A stretch of 19,828 nucleotides of DNA from CAYVTD01 sp964454445 (GTDB lineage Bacteria; Bacteroidota; Ignavibacteria; Kapaibacteriales; UBA2268), in the NCBI GenBank assembly GCA_964454445.1, contig CAYVTD010000048.1:1-19828 (forward strand), written 5' to 3'. This document shows positions 1-7,037 of this stretch, in pieces; position 1 is the first letter of the stretch; the number at the start of each line of letters is the position of its first letter. The translations under genes and the position numbers were made by a program. Below the pieces are notes generated by a model, which saw only the letters and a program-made list of their open reading frames with translations, was not told where the DNA came from and ran no database searches.

Positions 1-275
1 TATTGAAAATCCGATTTTAAATCGAGAAGACCAGCCGCCTTGTTGATATGTATAATCTTTTTTTGAAAATTTGAGTAAAACTTATTGGTAATTTGCTCGG
101 TTGCCGGGGCAAGAGGCATTGCATCTAAGCATTTTTGGCATATAAATCGACTTGGCGCAGGATTAATACCCAAAGCGCCTTCACATACAAGACAAATCTG
201 AGGGGCAAGCAAATTCAGTAATGATTTCCGCAGATAATTAGAATAATAAACAAGGTCTTTTATGCTTGCTAGCAT
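1..275 (-). CDS. ComF family protein, N-terminal fragment (runs off the window)
   Basis: The reading frame is open from an ATG at 275 to the window edge, giving 91 residues. It begins with a hydrophobic/basic helix and then a paired-cysteine zinc-ribbon layout, CLVC (C28, C31) and CQKC (C46, C49), followed by a KFYSNF stretch. This is the usual N-terminus of ComF/GntX-type proteins, in which a small zinc finger precedes a phosphoribosyltransferase domain. The catalytic PRTase part would lie outside the window. ComF proteins are linked to DNA uptake in naturally competent bacteria, but in many lineages the role is unproven. It lies 28 bases after the hemB stop on the same strand, so co-transcription is likely. 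An AAGG sits directly against the ATG, so the exact start is uncertain. Confidence 0.7.
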   Translation of the reverse strand, partial: MLASIKDLVYYSNYLRKSLLNLLAPQICLVCEGALGINPAPSRFICQKCLDAMPLAPATEQITNKFYSNFQKKIIHINKAAGLLDLKSDFQ

Positions 276-303
276 CCTTAGATAAATTAATTTTATTTAC
301 ATA

Positions 304-1281
304 TTATTTAGTATTGTCTAAATAAGCGGCAATGTCCTTAGAAAAATAAGTTAGGATAATATCGGCACCGGCACGTTTGATGGCTGTGAGCGATTCGACC
401 ATAATTTTTTCTCCATCGATCCAACCGAGTTGTGCACCTGCCTTAATCATTGAATACTCGCCACTAACTTGATAAGCAGCCGTCGGCATACCGAATTCAT
501 CTTTAACGCGGCGAATAATGTCGAGATATGGTCCAGCGGGCTTTACCATAATAATATCAGCACCTTCGATAATATCTTCTTCCACTTCACGAATGGCTTC
601 GTTTCCATTTGCAAAATCCATCTGATGTGATTTGCGATCGCCAAATTTTGGTGCGCCTTCGGCAGCATCGCGAAAGGGTCCGTAAAAAGCAGAGGCAAAT
701 TTTGCTGAATAGCTCATAATTGGTATATTTTTATAGCCGTTGTCGTCGAGAGCTTCGCGTATGGACTGGACTCTGCCGTCCATCATATCTGAAGGTGCAA
801 CCATATCGGCGCCTGCCTGGCAGCAGCTAAGAGAAATCTTATTGTAAAGTTCGAGCGATTCGTCGTTCAAGATATGCTCGCCTTGCAAAATACCACAATG
901 TCCGTGAGAAGTGTATTCACAAAGACAAACATCGGCAATGACAACAAAGTCTTTGACCTCTTTTTTAATTGCTGCAATCGTTCTTTGGATTATTCCATCT
1001 TCAGCATAAGCATCAGAGCCAACTTCGTCTTTATGGGGTGGTATTCCAAAAAGAATAACCCCTGGTATGCCCATACCTTGCACTTGTTTGCTCTCCTCAA
1101 CAATATTGTCGATTGACATTTGAAATACACCGGGCATCGATTTCACCGGGTTTTTCACATTTTTACCATCGATGGAAAAGAGTGGATAGATGAAATCCTT
1201 CTTTGTTAGCACTGTTTCTCTTACCATATCCCTTAAAACAGGATTGTTGCGTATTCTACGAAAACGTTTGAAGTTTTCCAT
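304..1281 (-). CDS. hemB: Delta-aminolevulinic acid dehydratase (porphobilinogen synthase)
   Basis: This enzyme condenses two 5-aminolevulinate molecules to porphobilinogen in cytoplasmic tetrapyrrole synthesis. The 325-residue length is normal. The metal site is the zinc type, DVCLCEYTSHGHCG, with C119, C121 and C129. The two active-site lysines are visible as SAKFASAFYGPFRD (K194) and IIMVKPAGPYLD (K247, Schiff base). The N-terminal RRIRNNPVLRDMVRET arm is also typical. The start is supported by AGGAAA about 9 bases upstream. The gene is divergent from nuoH and is followed by comF. hemA, the first step of the same C5 pathway, is in this window at 14.0-15.2 kb on the same strand but not in the same operon. 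Identification is secure. Confidence 0.97.
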   Translation of the reverse strand: MENFKRFRRIRNNPVLRDMVRETVLTKKDFIYPLFSIDGKNVKNPVKSMPGVFQMSIDNIVEESKQVQGMGIPGVILFGIPPHKDEVGSDAYAEDGIIQRTIAAIKKEVKDFVVIADVCLCEYTSHGHCGILQGEHILNDESLELYNKISLSCCQAGADMVAPSDMMDGRVQSIREALDDNGYKNIPIMSYSAKFASAFYGPFRDAAEGAPKFGDRKSHQMDFANGNEAIREVEEDIIEGADIIMVKPAGPYLDIIRRVKDEFGMPTAAYQVSGEYSMIKAGAQLGWIDGEKIMVESLTAIKRAGADIILTYFSKDIAAYLDNTK

Positions 1282-1410
1282 TGTCGGTTTCCTAATGTAT
1301 TTAATGAAAATATGAGTGCTAAATTAACAATATTTTTTTTAAATTTTCTGATAAACAATGAATAAAAGATATTTTTTTCTCTTTTCTTTTAAAATTTCGA
1401 AATTATTTTT

Positions 1411-1418
1411 TATCTTTG
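1411..1418 (+). promoter_or_regulatory. Candidate Bacteroidetes-type -7 box for nuoH
   Basis: TATCTTTG matches the TAnnTTTG -7 consensus described for Bacteroidetes housekeeping sigma factors. It lies 43 bases before the nuoH ATG, in the 180-base divergent hemB-nuoH spacer. No good TTTG -33 element is visible at the expected distance, so this is a pattern match only. Confidence 0.3.
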
Positions 1419-1461
1419 TTATTTGAAATAGAATACATTCGTTCAAATAAGCGGAAGAATA

Positions 1462-2553
1462 ATGGAAGTTGTTTGGATTTTAGTAGAAGCGACTATCAAG
1501 GCGCTTGTGTTGTTTACATTAATTTTACTCGGTGCAGCGGCATTGGTTTGGGAAGAGCGAAAAGTATCGGCATTCATACAAAATCGATACGGGCCAAACC
1601 GCGTCGGACCTTTTGGGCTGTTGCAACCCTTTGCAGATGTTTTTAAACTTTTTTTAAAAGAAGATATCTATCCCTCAGCTGCAAATCCCTTTTTCCACAG
1701 GCTTGCACCAATTATTTCCCTTGGCATTACTATTTCTGTCTATGCAATCATCCCTTATGCACATTACATTAAAATCGATGACCAAATAATAAAGATTGGT
1801 ATAGCTCCCGATATAAATATTGGTATTTTGTTTCTCCTTGCAATGACTTCGATAGGTGTTTATGGTCTCACCCTTGCAGGTTGGTCGTCAAATAGCAAAT
1901 ATTCCCTGCTCGGTGGACTTCGCTCGTCTGCACAAATGATTTCTTACGAACTTTCGATGGGTTTGGCGCTCATAGGAGTGATTATGGTAACTGCGGCACA
2001 CAATTTCGATGCTGTAACCGATCCCATTGCCCGTGAAGGCATTAGCAATGTTTTGTCGTTGAATACCATTGTATTGGCGCAAGGCGGACTTTGGAATATT
2101 ATATTGCAGCCATTGGGCTTTATTATCTTTTTGGTTGCATCCTTTGCAGAAACAAACAGAACACCTTTCGACCTACCCGAAGCCGAGCCGGAACTCGTTG
2201 GTGGTTACAATACTGAGTACTCTGGAATGAAATTCGGTATGTTTTTCCTCGCCGAATATGGCAATATGGCAACCTCATCTGCTATTATATCTTTGCTCTA
2301 TCTCGGTGGCTGGCAGCTGCCATTTCCGGCGGAATGGTTCGGTCTCGAAGCAGGTACTATCTGGCTTGCTCTCATTCAATTTATAGTGTTTTTCATTAAG
2401 ATTAACATTCTTTGCTTCTTCTTTATTTGGGTTCGCTGGTCGGTGCCACGCTTTCGCTACGATCAATTGATGAAACTCGGCTGGCATGTTTTACTGCCCT
2501 TGGCGCTGTTAAATATTGTGCTGACCGGAATCGGAATTTATCTAATAAAATAG
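1462..2553 (+). CDS. nuoH: NADH-quinone oxidoreductase subunit H
   Basis: This is the membrane subunit of respiratory complex I that forms much of the quinone-binding cavity and links it to the proton-pumping arm. The 363-residue protein is hydrophobic with many membrane helices. It carries the signature near residues 30-60 (WEERKVSAFIQNRYGPNRVG) and the acidic loop ETNRTPFDLPEAEPELVGGY, which contains conserved quinone-site carboxylates. A weak GGAAG lies before the ATG at 1462. nuoI follows after 56 bases. The usual partners nuoG, nuoJ and nuoK are not adjacent: upstream is divergent hemB and downstream of nuoI is a surface protein. It ends with TAG at the expected family end, which shows TAG acting as a normal stop here. 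Confidence 0.96.
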   Translation: MEVVWILVEATIKALVLFTLILLGAAALVWEERKVSAFIQNRYGPNRVGPFGLLQPFADVFKLFLKEDIYPSAANPFFHRLAPIISLGITISVYAIIPYAHYIKIDDQIIKIGIAPDINIGILFLLAMTSIGVYGLTLAGWSSNSKYSLLGGLRSSAQMISYELSMGLALIGVIMVTAAHNFDAVTDPIAREGISNVLSLNTIVLAQGGLWNIILQPLGFIIFLVASFAETNRTPFDLPEAEPELVGGYNTEYSGMKFGMFFLAEYGNMATSSAIISLLYLGGWQLPFPAEWFGLEAGTIWLALIQFIVFFIKINILCFFFIWVRWSVPRFRYDQLMKLGWHVLLPLALLNIVLTGIGIYLIK

Positions 2554-2609
2554 TAACTCTTAGTTTTATATTATGTTTAAATTGTAAGAAATATTGAAAG
2601 AAAAAATAG

Positions 2610-3107
2610 ATGAATAAAACAGAAAACACCGAAGCCACCCGCCTAACATTTTGGGAAAAGATTTATTTGCCAGAAATAGCAAAAGGCATGGGAATAACAT
2701 TTCGTCAGATGTTCAAGCCGAAATTTGTTCGCCAATATCCTGAAGAGCGATGGGAGCCTACTGGATCTTACCGCGGCAGACCTGTGCTTGTACAAGATGA
2801 AAATGGAGCGCGTTGTGTTGCTTGCGCACTTTGCTCGCGAGTTTGCCCGGCACTTGCCATCGAGGTAATCCCCGACGAAACAGAACTGGACAAGGAACGT
2901 TATCCTGTGTTGTTTGAAATCAACATGTTACGTTGTATTTATTGCGGCTTTTGCGAAGAAGTATGTCCCGAAGAGGCAATAGTGATGAGCAAAGATTATG
3001 AGTTAACCTTTGAAAGCCAGGAAGAGGCAATTTATGGCAAGGATAAGCTATTGACACCAATTGCTCAATTGCAAGACCGACTCGAATTCTTGAGAATGTA
3101 TCGATAA
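2610..3107 (+). CDS. nuoI: NADH-quinone oxidoreductase subunit I (8Fe ferredoxin-type)
   Basis: This is the peripheral-arm subunit of complex I that carries the two tetranuclear clusters N6a and N6b and passes electrons toward the quinone site. At 165 residues it is of usual size. Two CxxCxxCxxxCP motifs are visible, CVACALCSRVCP (C69, C72, C75, C79) and CIYCGFCEEVCP (C109, C112, C115, C119). Before them is the RGRPVL...GARC lead-in typical of NuoI, and the N-terminal amphipathic part (FRQMFKPKFVRQYPEE) also fits. It is in an apparent two-gene unit with nuoH. Identification is secure. The absence of other nuo genes means the complex must be completed from loci elsewhere. Confidence 0.96.
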   Translation: MNKTENTEATRLTFWEKIYLPEIAKGMGITFRQMFKPKFVRQYPEERWEPTGSYRGRPVLVQDENGARCVACALCSRVCPALAIEVIPDETELDKERYPVLFEINMLRCIYCGFCEEVCPEEAIVMSKDYELTFESQEEAIYGKDKLLTPIAQLQDRLEFLRMYR

Positions 3108-3217
3108 GTCCTTGAGGGCACGTAAACGCATTTTGAAAATTTATTACATTTAGATTTTGTATCTTGTATCTTTTTTAAATGAAATCCTTTGTTTCAATTA
3201 TATTTAAGGGTGATTCT

Positions 3218-4213
3218 ATGAAAACTGTCAGATTAATTTTTCTTGTTTCTTTGCTTCTCGTTGCTTTCTCTAGAACATCTCTGCTAGGTGATACTAATAA
3301 TTGCACGGCTTGGGTTAGCTCATTATATTGCTCATACCAGTGTGATAACGATGGACATACTTTTAATATAGATGCTTTTGCTAGCATAGAAGACGCCTTG
3401 AGTCATCTGGTTGGTTGCGAGGAAGTAACTCTTTATGTTAAAGGAACAAATAGCACCACTTCTAATAGCATCGATGGTGATTTACATATAAATGGCGGCG
3501 AGCTAACAATCTCTGGCCAAAATGGTCTAACAGTAACTGGAGATGTTTATTTGAATGGTGACGCAGAGTTAATAGGAGGCGACCTAATCGTTGATGGTAC
3601 ATTCGTTTTTGTAAACAGTATTCTTACAATAGGTGATAATAATTTAATTACTGGTGGATTTCAAAATTCCGGACCTGGTCACTATGTAAAAACTGATGGA
3701 GAAGGGCAAGTTTCGACTTCAACAAGCACGCAAGGTACTCTTGTGCCTGTGGGTAATAGTGGGGATGGTTATACCCCGGTGGTTATCCAACCCAATGATG
3801 GTGGTGCAGTTTTTGCGGTAAAATCAGAGGAAGATCCAACATTTCGAGATCAAGACGCCAATGCTGTTGGCGTCGGCTGGCAGGTTACGCCTCCGGAGGG
3901 TTTTCAAGGACAGGCTACAGTTTCTTTCGTTTATCCTAAGTCCTCTTGTCCACCAGGTTTTAATCCTGCAACGGCAGTTGTTTATCATTACCATAATGGA
4001 CATTGGATACCGCTACCAAACTGTACTACCCAAGAATGGCCCGAGAACAATAATTATTGGATAACAACAGCACCGAATATTACACAATTTTCTCCCTTTG
4101 GTATTTCAAGCGATGGAGTGATACCTGTGTTTAAGTTTTGGCATTTTGCCATAGCAGGAGCCATTCTTGTTTTGATTGGTGCTGCCTTTGTTTACAGGCG
4201 CTTTGTCGCTTAG
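3218..4213 (+). CDS. Secreted surface protein with beta-repeat body and IPTL-like C-terminal sorting signal
   Basis: The start is placed at 3218 rather than at an in-frame ATG 39 bases upstream. AAGGGTGA sits 4 bases before it, and the protein then opens with a clean signal peptide (MKTVRLIFLVSLLLVAFS). The mature part has cysteines near the N-terminus and then glycine-rich short strands (GDLHINGGELTISG, GDVYLNGDAELIGG) suggesting a small beta-helix. Next come a VPVGNSGDGYTPV region and a closing FSPFGISS strand, as seen in Bacteroidetes-group surface proteins. The last 30 residues are IPVFKFW (302-308), a hydrophobic helix and a basic end YRRF (R327, R328). This tripartite tail resembles IPTL-CTERM/PEP-CTERM exosortase signals, and I and P precede W with the same spacing as IPTLSEW. 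Its function is not recognised. Simple membrane anchoring is the alternative. Confidence 0.75.
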   Translation: MKTVRLIFLVSLLLVAFSRTSLLGDTNNCTAWVSSLYCSYQCDNDGHTFNIDAFASIEDALSHLVGCEEVTLYVKGTNSTTSNSIDGDLHINGGELTISGQNGLTVTGDVYLNGDAELIGGDLIVDGTFVFVNSILTIGDNNLITGGFQNSGPGHYVKTDGEGQVSTSTSTQGTLVPVGNSGDGYTPVVIQPNDGGAVFAVKSEEDPTFRDQDANAVGVGWQVTPPEGFQGQATVSFVYPKSSCPPGFNPATAVVYHYHNGHWIPLPNCTTQEWPENNNYWITTAPNITQFSPFGISSDGVIPVFKFWHFAIAGAILVLIGAAFVYRRFVA

Positions 4214-4223
4214 ATTTTATTTT

Positions 4224-4526
4224 ATGAAAAACGAAGCTGCAAATAAAAAGAAAAGCAAAAAAAGTATATTAATAGCGGGGATAGTGCTTGTCATTATCTC
4301 CACTTTTGTTCTTTTTTCTAATTATGGACTCGTTAATCGCCTCCGATTAGAGCAACGCAAGGCAGAGCTAAACGAGGAAATAACCTTAAGGAAAAAATCA
4401 CAAGATTCCCTTCGAAAAGCAATAGAGCGGCTTGAAAATGACTCCCTTGAAATCGAGCGACTTGCCCGCGAAAAATATGGAATGAAAAAACCAGGCGAAA
4501 AAGTTTTTATAATTAAAGAAAAATAG
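4224..4526 (+). CDS. FtsB/DivIC-family septum formation protein
   Basis: This is a small bitopic division protein of 100 residues. It has a lysine-rich cytoplasmic start, one membrane helix at about residues 14-31, a coiled coil at 38-72 (LRLEQRKAELNEEI...), and the family tail IERLAREKYGMKKPGEKVF at 78-95. FtsB/DivIC proteins join FtsL and FtsQ/DivIB in the divisome and help activate septal peptidoglycan synthesis. The ATG at 4224 is preferred because an upstream in-frame start at 4176 would overlap the previous gene by 38 bases and add residues not expected in the family. Its TAG stop is in the same frame as the next gene, queG, with only 6 bases between the stop and the presumed queG start. 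Confidence 0.88.
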   Translation: MKNEAANKKKSKKSILIAGIVLVIISTFVLFSNYGLVNRLRLEQRKAELNEEITLRKKSQDSLRKAIERLENDSLEIERLAREKYGMKKPGEKVFIIKEK

Positions 4527-4532
4527 TATGAT

Positions 4533-5501
4533 TTGTGCGACAGCAACGAAAATAAAAGTATAATAAAGGAGTTTGCAAATGAATTAGGTTCTTTTGCTGC
4601 TGGCTTTGCCGAAGCCATACCTTTAAATGAAGAATTTGAGCTATATAAGAAATGGCTCGATCTCGGTTACAACGCTTCGATGAAATGGCTCGAAAAGGAC
4701 ATCGAGAAAAGACGTAACCCAAATTTAATCCTCCCACAAGCCAAGACTGTGATAGTTTTTGCTTTCAATTATTTTACAGGCAATAGCAACGATTCTAACA
4801 ATAAAAATAATGAAGGTCATCACAATAAAACTAATAAAGGAAAAATCTCAAGATATGCCTGGGGCTGCGACTATCACGAAATCCTTCTACCTAAATTAAA
4901 ACTTATTTCCCAGAAAATCAGGGATTTATTACCTAATTCGCAGACAAAAGAATACGTTGATACGGGCTATATACTCGAAAAGCAATGGGCAGTGCGAGCC
5001 GGTATCGGTTGGCAAGGCAAGAATGCTTGCATAATCAACAAAGATTATGGCTCATATTTTTTCTTGGGAACGATAATCACCGATGTTTTTTTCGAACCTG
5101 ACGTGCCTGTCAGCGAACATTGTGGTAATTGCACAAAATGTCTGGAAAAGTGTCCAACAGCTGCAATAGTTCAGCCAAAAGTGATAGATTCCCGGAAATG
5201 TCTCGCCTTTTGGACAGTTGAAGCTAAGGCGAACGTGGATTTTCCTGATGAAATCACTCAAAATCTGAATGGGCAGCTTTTTGGATGCGATATCTGCCAA
5301 GAAGTTTGCCCTTGGAATTCGAAAGCAAAGTTATCGAAAGAAAAGCTATTCTATCCAAGAGAAAACGAAAATAGCCTCGATTTAGATAAAGTTCTTGCTC
5401 TCGACAAGGAAGGGTTTGCCTCGCGTTTCAAGAACAGTCCGATAAAACGATTAAAACTCGAGGGCTTAAAAAGAAACGTAAAGGCGTTAAAAAGATTTTA
5501 A
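4533..5501 (+). CDS. queG: Epoxyqueuosine reductase
   Basis: QueG reduces epoxyqueuosine to queuosine in tRNA, the last step of queuosine synthesis, using cobalamin and two 4Fe-4S clusters. Visible family marks are the substrate/cobalamin region YVDTGYILEKQWAVRAGIGW with the catalytic Asp (D143), the DYH motif at 113-115, cluster cysteines CGNCTKCLEKCP (C197, C200, C203, C207), and a second set (C223, C252, C255, C259). The C-terminal SPIKRLKLEGLKRN also fits. The length of 322 residues is normal for the short form without HEAT repeats. The start is unclear: the frame has no ATG before residue 50, so the TTG at 4533 is used. An ATG at 4528 is out of frame. A one-base error or a real non-ATG start coupled to the upstream stop are both possible. 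Confidence 0.93.
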   Translation: MCDSNENKSIIKEFANELGSFAAGFAEAIPLNEEFELYKKWLDLGYNASMKWLEKDIEKRRNPNLILPQAKTVIVFAFNYFTGNSNDSNNKNNEGHHNKTNKGKISRYAWGCDYHEILLPKLKLISQKIRDLLPNSQTKEYVDTGYILEKQWAVRAGIGWQGKNACIINKDYGSYFFLGTIITDVFFEPDVPVSEHCGNCTKCLEKCPTAAIVQPKVIDSRKCLAFWTVEAKANVDFPDEITQNLNGQLFGCDICQEVCPWNSKAKLSKEKLFYPRENENSLDLDKVLALDKEGFASRFKNSPIKRLKLEGLKRNVKALKRF

Positions 5502-5516
5502 TGAGTATCCCCCCAA

Positions 5517-5783
5517 CCCCCCTTGCAAGCAAGGGGGGCTAATTCATCCTATTTCCGTAAATTAAACAATCATAAGGTTTAATGAAGTAAAAGAGCATAA
5601 AACTCCCCCCTTGCAAGCAAGGGGGGCTAATTCATCCTATTTCCGTAAATTAAACAATCATAAGGTTTAATGAAGTAAAAGAGCATAAAACTCCCCCCTT
5701 GCAAGCAAGGGGGGCTAATTCATCCTATTTCCGTAAATTAAACAATCATAAGGTTTAATGAAGTAAAAGAGCATAAAACTCCC
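5517..5783. repeat. Tandem array of identical 88-bp units (3 complete copies, cut by a gap)
   Basis: Units occupy 5517-5604, 5605-5692 and 5693-5780 and read as identical. The first three bases of a fourth unit precede the Ns. Each unit begins with the palindrome CCCCCCTTGC-AA-GCAAGGGGGG (10-bp stem), continues through TTCATCCTATTTCCGT, and then has a second inverted repeat, ATTAAAC-(9)-GTTTAAT. It ends GAAGTAAAAGAGCATAAAACT. The identity of the copies and the assembly break inside the array suggest recent expansion and an unknown true copy number. Confidence 0.95.
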
Positions 5784-5883
5784 NNNNNNNNNNNNNNNNN
5801 NNNNNNNNNNNNNNNNNNNNNNNNNNNNNNNNNNNNNNNNNNNNNNNNNNNNNNNNNNNNNNNNNNNNNNNNNNNNNNNNNNN
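5784..5883. other. Assembly gap (100 Ns)
   Basis: Exactly 100 N characters interrupt the tandem array. The post-gap sequence resumes within a unit at TTCCGTAAATTAAAC, and this resumption is out of phase with the 88-bp period. The gap is therefore probably a placeholder of arbitrary length. Confidence 0.98.
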
Positions 5884-6022
5884 TTCCGTAAATTAAACAA
5901 TCATAAGGTTTAATGAAGTAAAAGAGCATAAAACTCCCTCCCTAGCAAGCAATGGGGGCTAACTCATTTTATTTCCGTAAATTAAACAATCATAAGGTTT
6001 AATGAAGTAAAAGAGCATAAAA
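5884..6022. repeat. Diverged continuation of the 88-bp repeat array
   Basis: TTCCGTAAATTAAAC recurs at 5884 and 5973, 89 bases apart, each time followed by the GTTTAATGAAGTAAAAGAGC core. The palindrome between them is degraded (CCCTCCCTAGCAAGCAATGGGGG), so post-gap units are older or less homogenised than those before the gap. Confidence 0.9.
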
Positions 6023-6063
6023 CTCCCTCCCTTGCTTGCAAGGGAGGGCTGGGGAGGGATCTT
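6023..6063 (+). repeat. 41-bp hairpin/G-quadruplex element, copy 1
   Basis: CCCTCCCTTGC (6025-6035), a TT loop and GCAAGGGAGGG (6038-6048) form a perfect 11-bp stem. The same 3' arm starts GGGAGGGCTGGGGAGGG (6042-6058), which has four G-tracts with 1-, 2- and 1-base loops and fits the canonical intramolecular G4 pattern. Hairpin and G4 would compete for the same guanines. A copy with one mismatch lies at 6239-6279. Confidence 0.85.
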
Positions 6064-6238
6064 TCCTTTTTACAAGACAAGGAGGTCTAACACATCTTAT
6101 TTTCTACAAATTTATCCTTCCGAAGGTTCAAAACCTTCATAAGGTTTAATGAAGTAATAGAGCATAAAACTTTCTCCCTTGCTTGCATGATGGTTAGTCA
6201 ACCATATTTTTTGTTTCTTTAATTGGTAAAGGTTAAAA
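6064..6238. repeat. Highly diverged repeat unit with small hairpins
   Basis: TCATAAGGTTTAATGAAG followed by TAATAGAGCATAAAACT (near 6138-6171) is a recognisable remnant of the 88-bp unit core, followed by a half palindrome CTCCCTTGCTTGCA. Additional small inverted repeats are GAAGG-TTCAAAA-CCTTC (6122-6138), CCTTC-C-GAAGG (6116-6126) and ATGGTT-AGTC-AACCAT (near 6189-6204). Confidence 0.7.
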
Positions 6239-6279
6239 CTTCCTCCCTTGCTTGCAAGGGAGGGCTGGGGAGGGATCTT
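6239..6279 (+). repeat. 41-bp hairpin/G-quadruplex element, copy 2, upstream of pth
   Basis: This copy matches the one at 6023-6063 at 40 of 41 positions by eye. G-tracts run 6258-6274 on the plus strand. It ends about 70 bases before the pth start, so it would be in the pth leader if transcription comes from queG or from within the array. Confidence 0.85.
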
Positions 6280-6349
6280 ACTCATAATGAGTTTTAAATT
6301 AATATTTCTCATTAACAATTCAAAAATTTTTCATATTTTAGAATTAATT

Positions 6350-6970
6350 ATGATATGGAAATTATTTTTTGGAAAAAACAAGGATTTAACTGAAAAGGTC
6401 GATTGGCTTGTTGCTTGTTTGGGCAATCCTGGCTCGAAATATGCGGGCACTCGCCACAATATCGGCTGGATGTGCGCGGCAGAGATTTGTAAAAATTATC
6501 ATTTACAAATTGAAAGTTTGAGCAATATCTATCTCCAGGCACATTATAAAATTGATGAGCAGAACATAATGCTTGTAATGCCAACAACTTATATGAACAA
6601 ATCGGGAGAGGCATTAAAAAGAATCAGCGAGAGATACAAAATTCCAACAGAAAAAATAATTCTAGTTTTCGATGAATTAAATTTTCCGCTGGGCAAGCTG
6701 CATTTGCGTTATGGCGGCGGAAATGGCGGGCATAATGGCGTTGCCTCAGTTATCGAAGAGCTTGGTAATTCCGATTTCTATCGCCTGCGATGCGGTATCG
6801 GCAACGATTTTCCTCCAGGAGGTATGATTGATTATGTTTTATCGCCTTTTAATGTAGATGAACAAGATACTGTTAAAAAAATGATAGAAAAAACTCCTGA
6901 TTGCATCGAACTTCTTCTCCGGTATGGAAAAATGAGAGCTATGACAGACATAAACTCTGGAAATATCTGA
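6350..6970 (+). CDS. pth: Peptidyl-tRNA hydrolase
   Basis: Pth cleaves peptidyl-tRNA released from stalled ribosomes and recycles the tRNA in the cytoplasm. From the ATG at 6350 the protein has 206 residues. The family motifs are present: CLGNPGSKYAGTRHNIGW with the catalytic His (H36), TYMNKSGEAL (N83), FDELNFPLGKLHLR (D108), GGGNGGHNG (N128) and DYVLSPFNVDEQ. A basic/aromatic extension of about 18 residues precedes the usual GNPG start. The open frame continues upstream to a TTG at 6248, but those residues come from the 41-bp repeat and are not family-like. No strong Shine-Dalgarno is seen, so the start could be a few residues off. Confidence 0.94.
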   Translation: MIWKLFFGKNKDLTEKVDWLVACLGNPGSKYAGTRHNIGWMCAAEICKNYHLQIESLSNIYLQAHYKIDEQNIMLVMPTTYMNKSGEALKRISERYKIPTEKIILVFDELNFPLGKLHLRYGGGNGGHNGVASVIEELGNSDFYRLRCGIGNDFPPGGMIDYVLSPFNVDEQDTVKKMIEKTPDCIELLLRYGKMRAMTDINSGNI

Positions 6971-7037
6971 AATATGAATATACAGTTTTTAAATTCGTGA
7001 AATAATTGGTTTTGTACCACTTACATAAATAATTCTT

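Larger units (their letters stand above)
5502..6349. other. Gene-free repeat region between queG and pth
   Basis: No credible gene lies in these 848 positions. In order they hold an inverted half-element at the queG end, three identical 88-bp tandem units, 100 Ns, at least two diverged units, a 41-bp hairpin/G4 element, a more diverged unit carrying small hairpins, and a second 41-bp element about 70 bases before pth. Short minus-strand frames in the units encode only a repeated 19-residue peptide ending at TAG. Confidence 0.85.

Noticed and set aside
6122..6138. tRNA T-arm (GAAGG-TTCAAAA-CCTTC)
   Set aside because: The stem and loop fit a T-arm, but no acceptor, anticodon or D-arm can be built around it, and CCTTCCGAAGG offers a competing hairpin. 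It is probably part of the degenerate repeat.
5517..6200. CRISPR array
   Set aside because: The units are contiguous and identical over their full 88 bp with no variable spacers, and no cas gene is in the window.
5715..6318. Short minus-strand reading frames through the repeat units
   Set aside because: They encode the same 19-residue peptide (MLFYFIKPYDCLIYGNRMN) in each unit or run through Ns, with no ribosome-binding site or family. They look like a by-product of the repeat.
6248..6349. N-terminal extension of Pth from the TTG at 6248
   Set aside because: The added residues are translated from the 41-bp repeat and AT-rich spacer and have no counterpart in the family.
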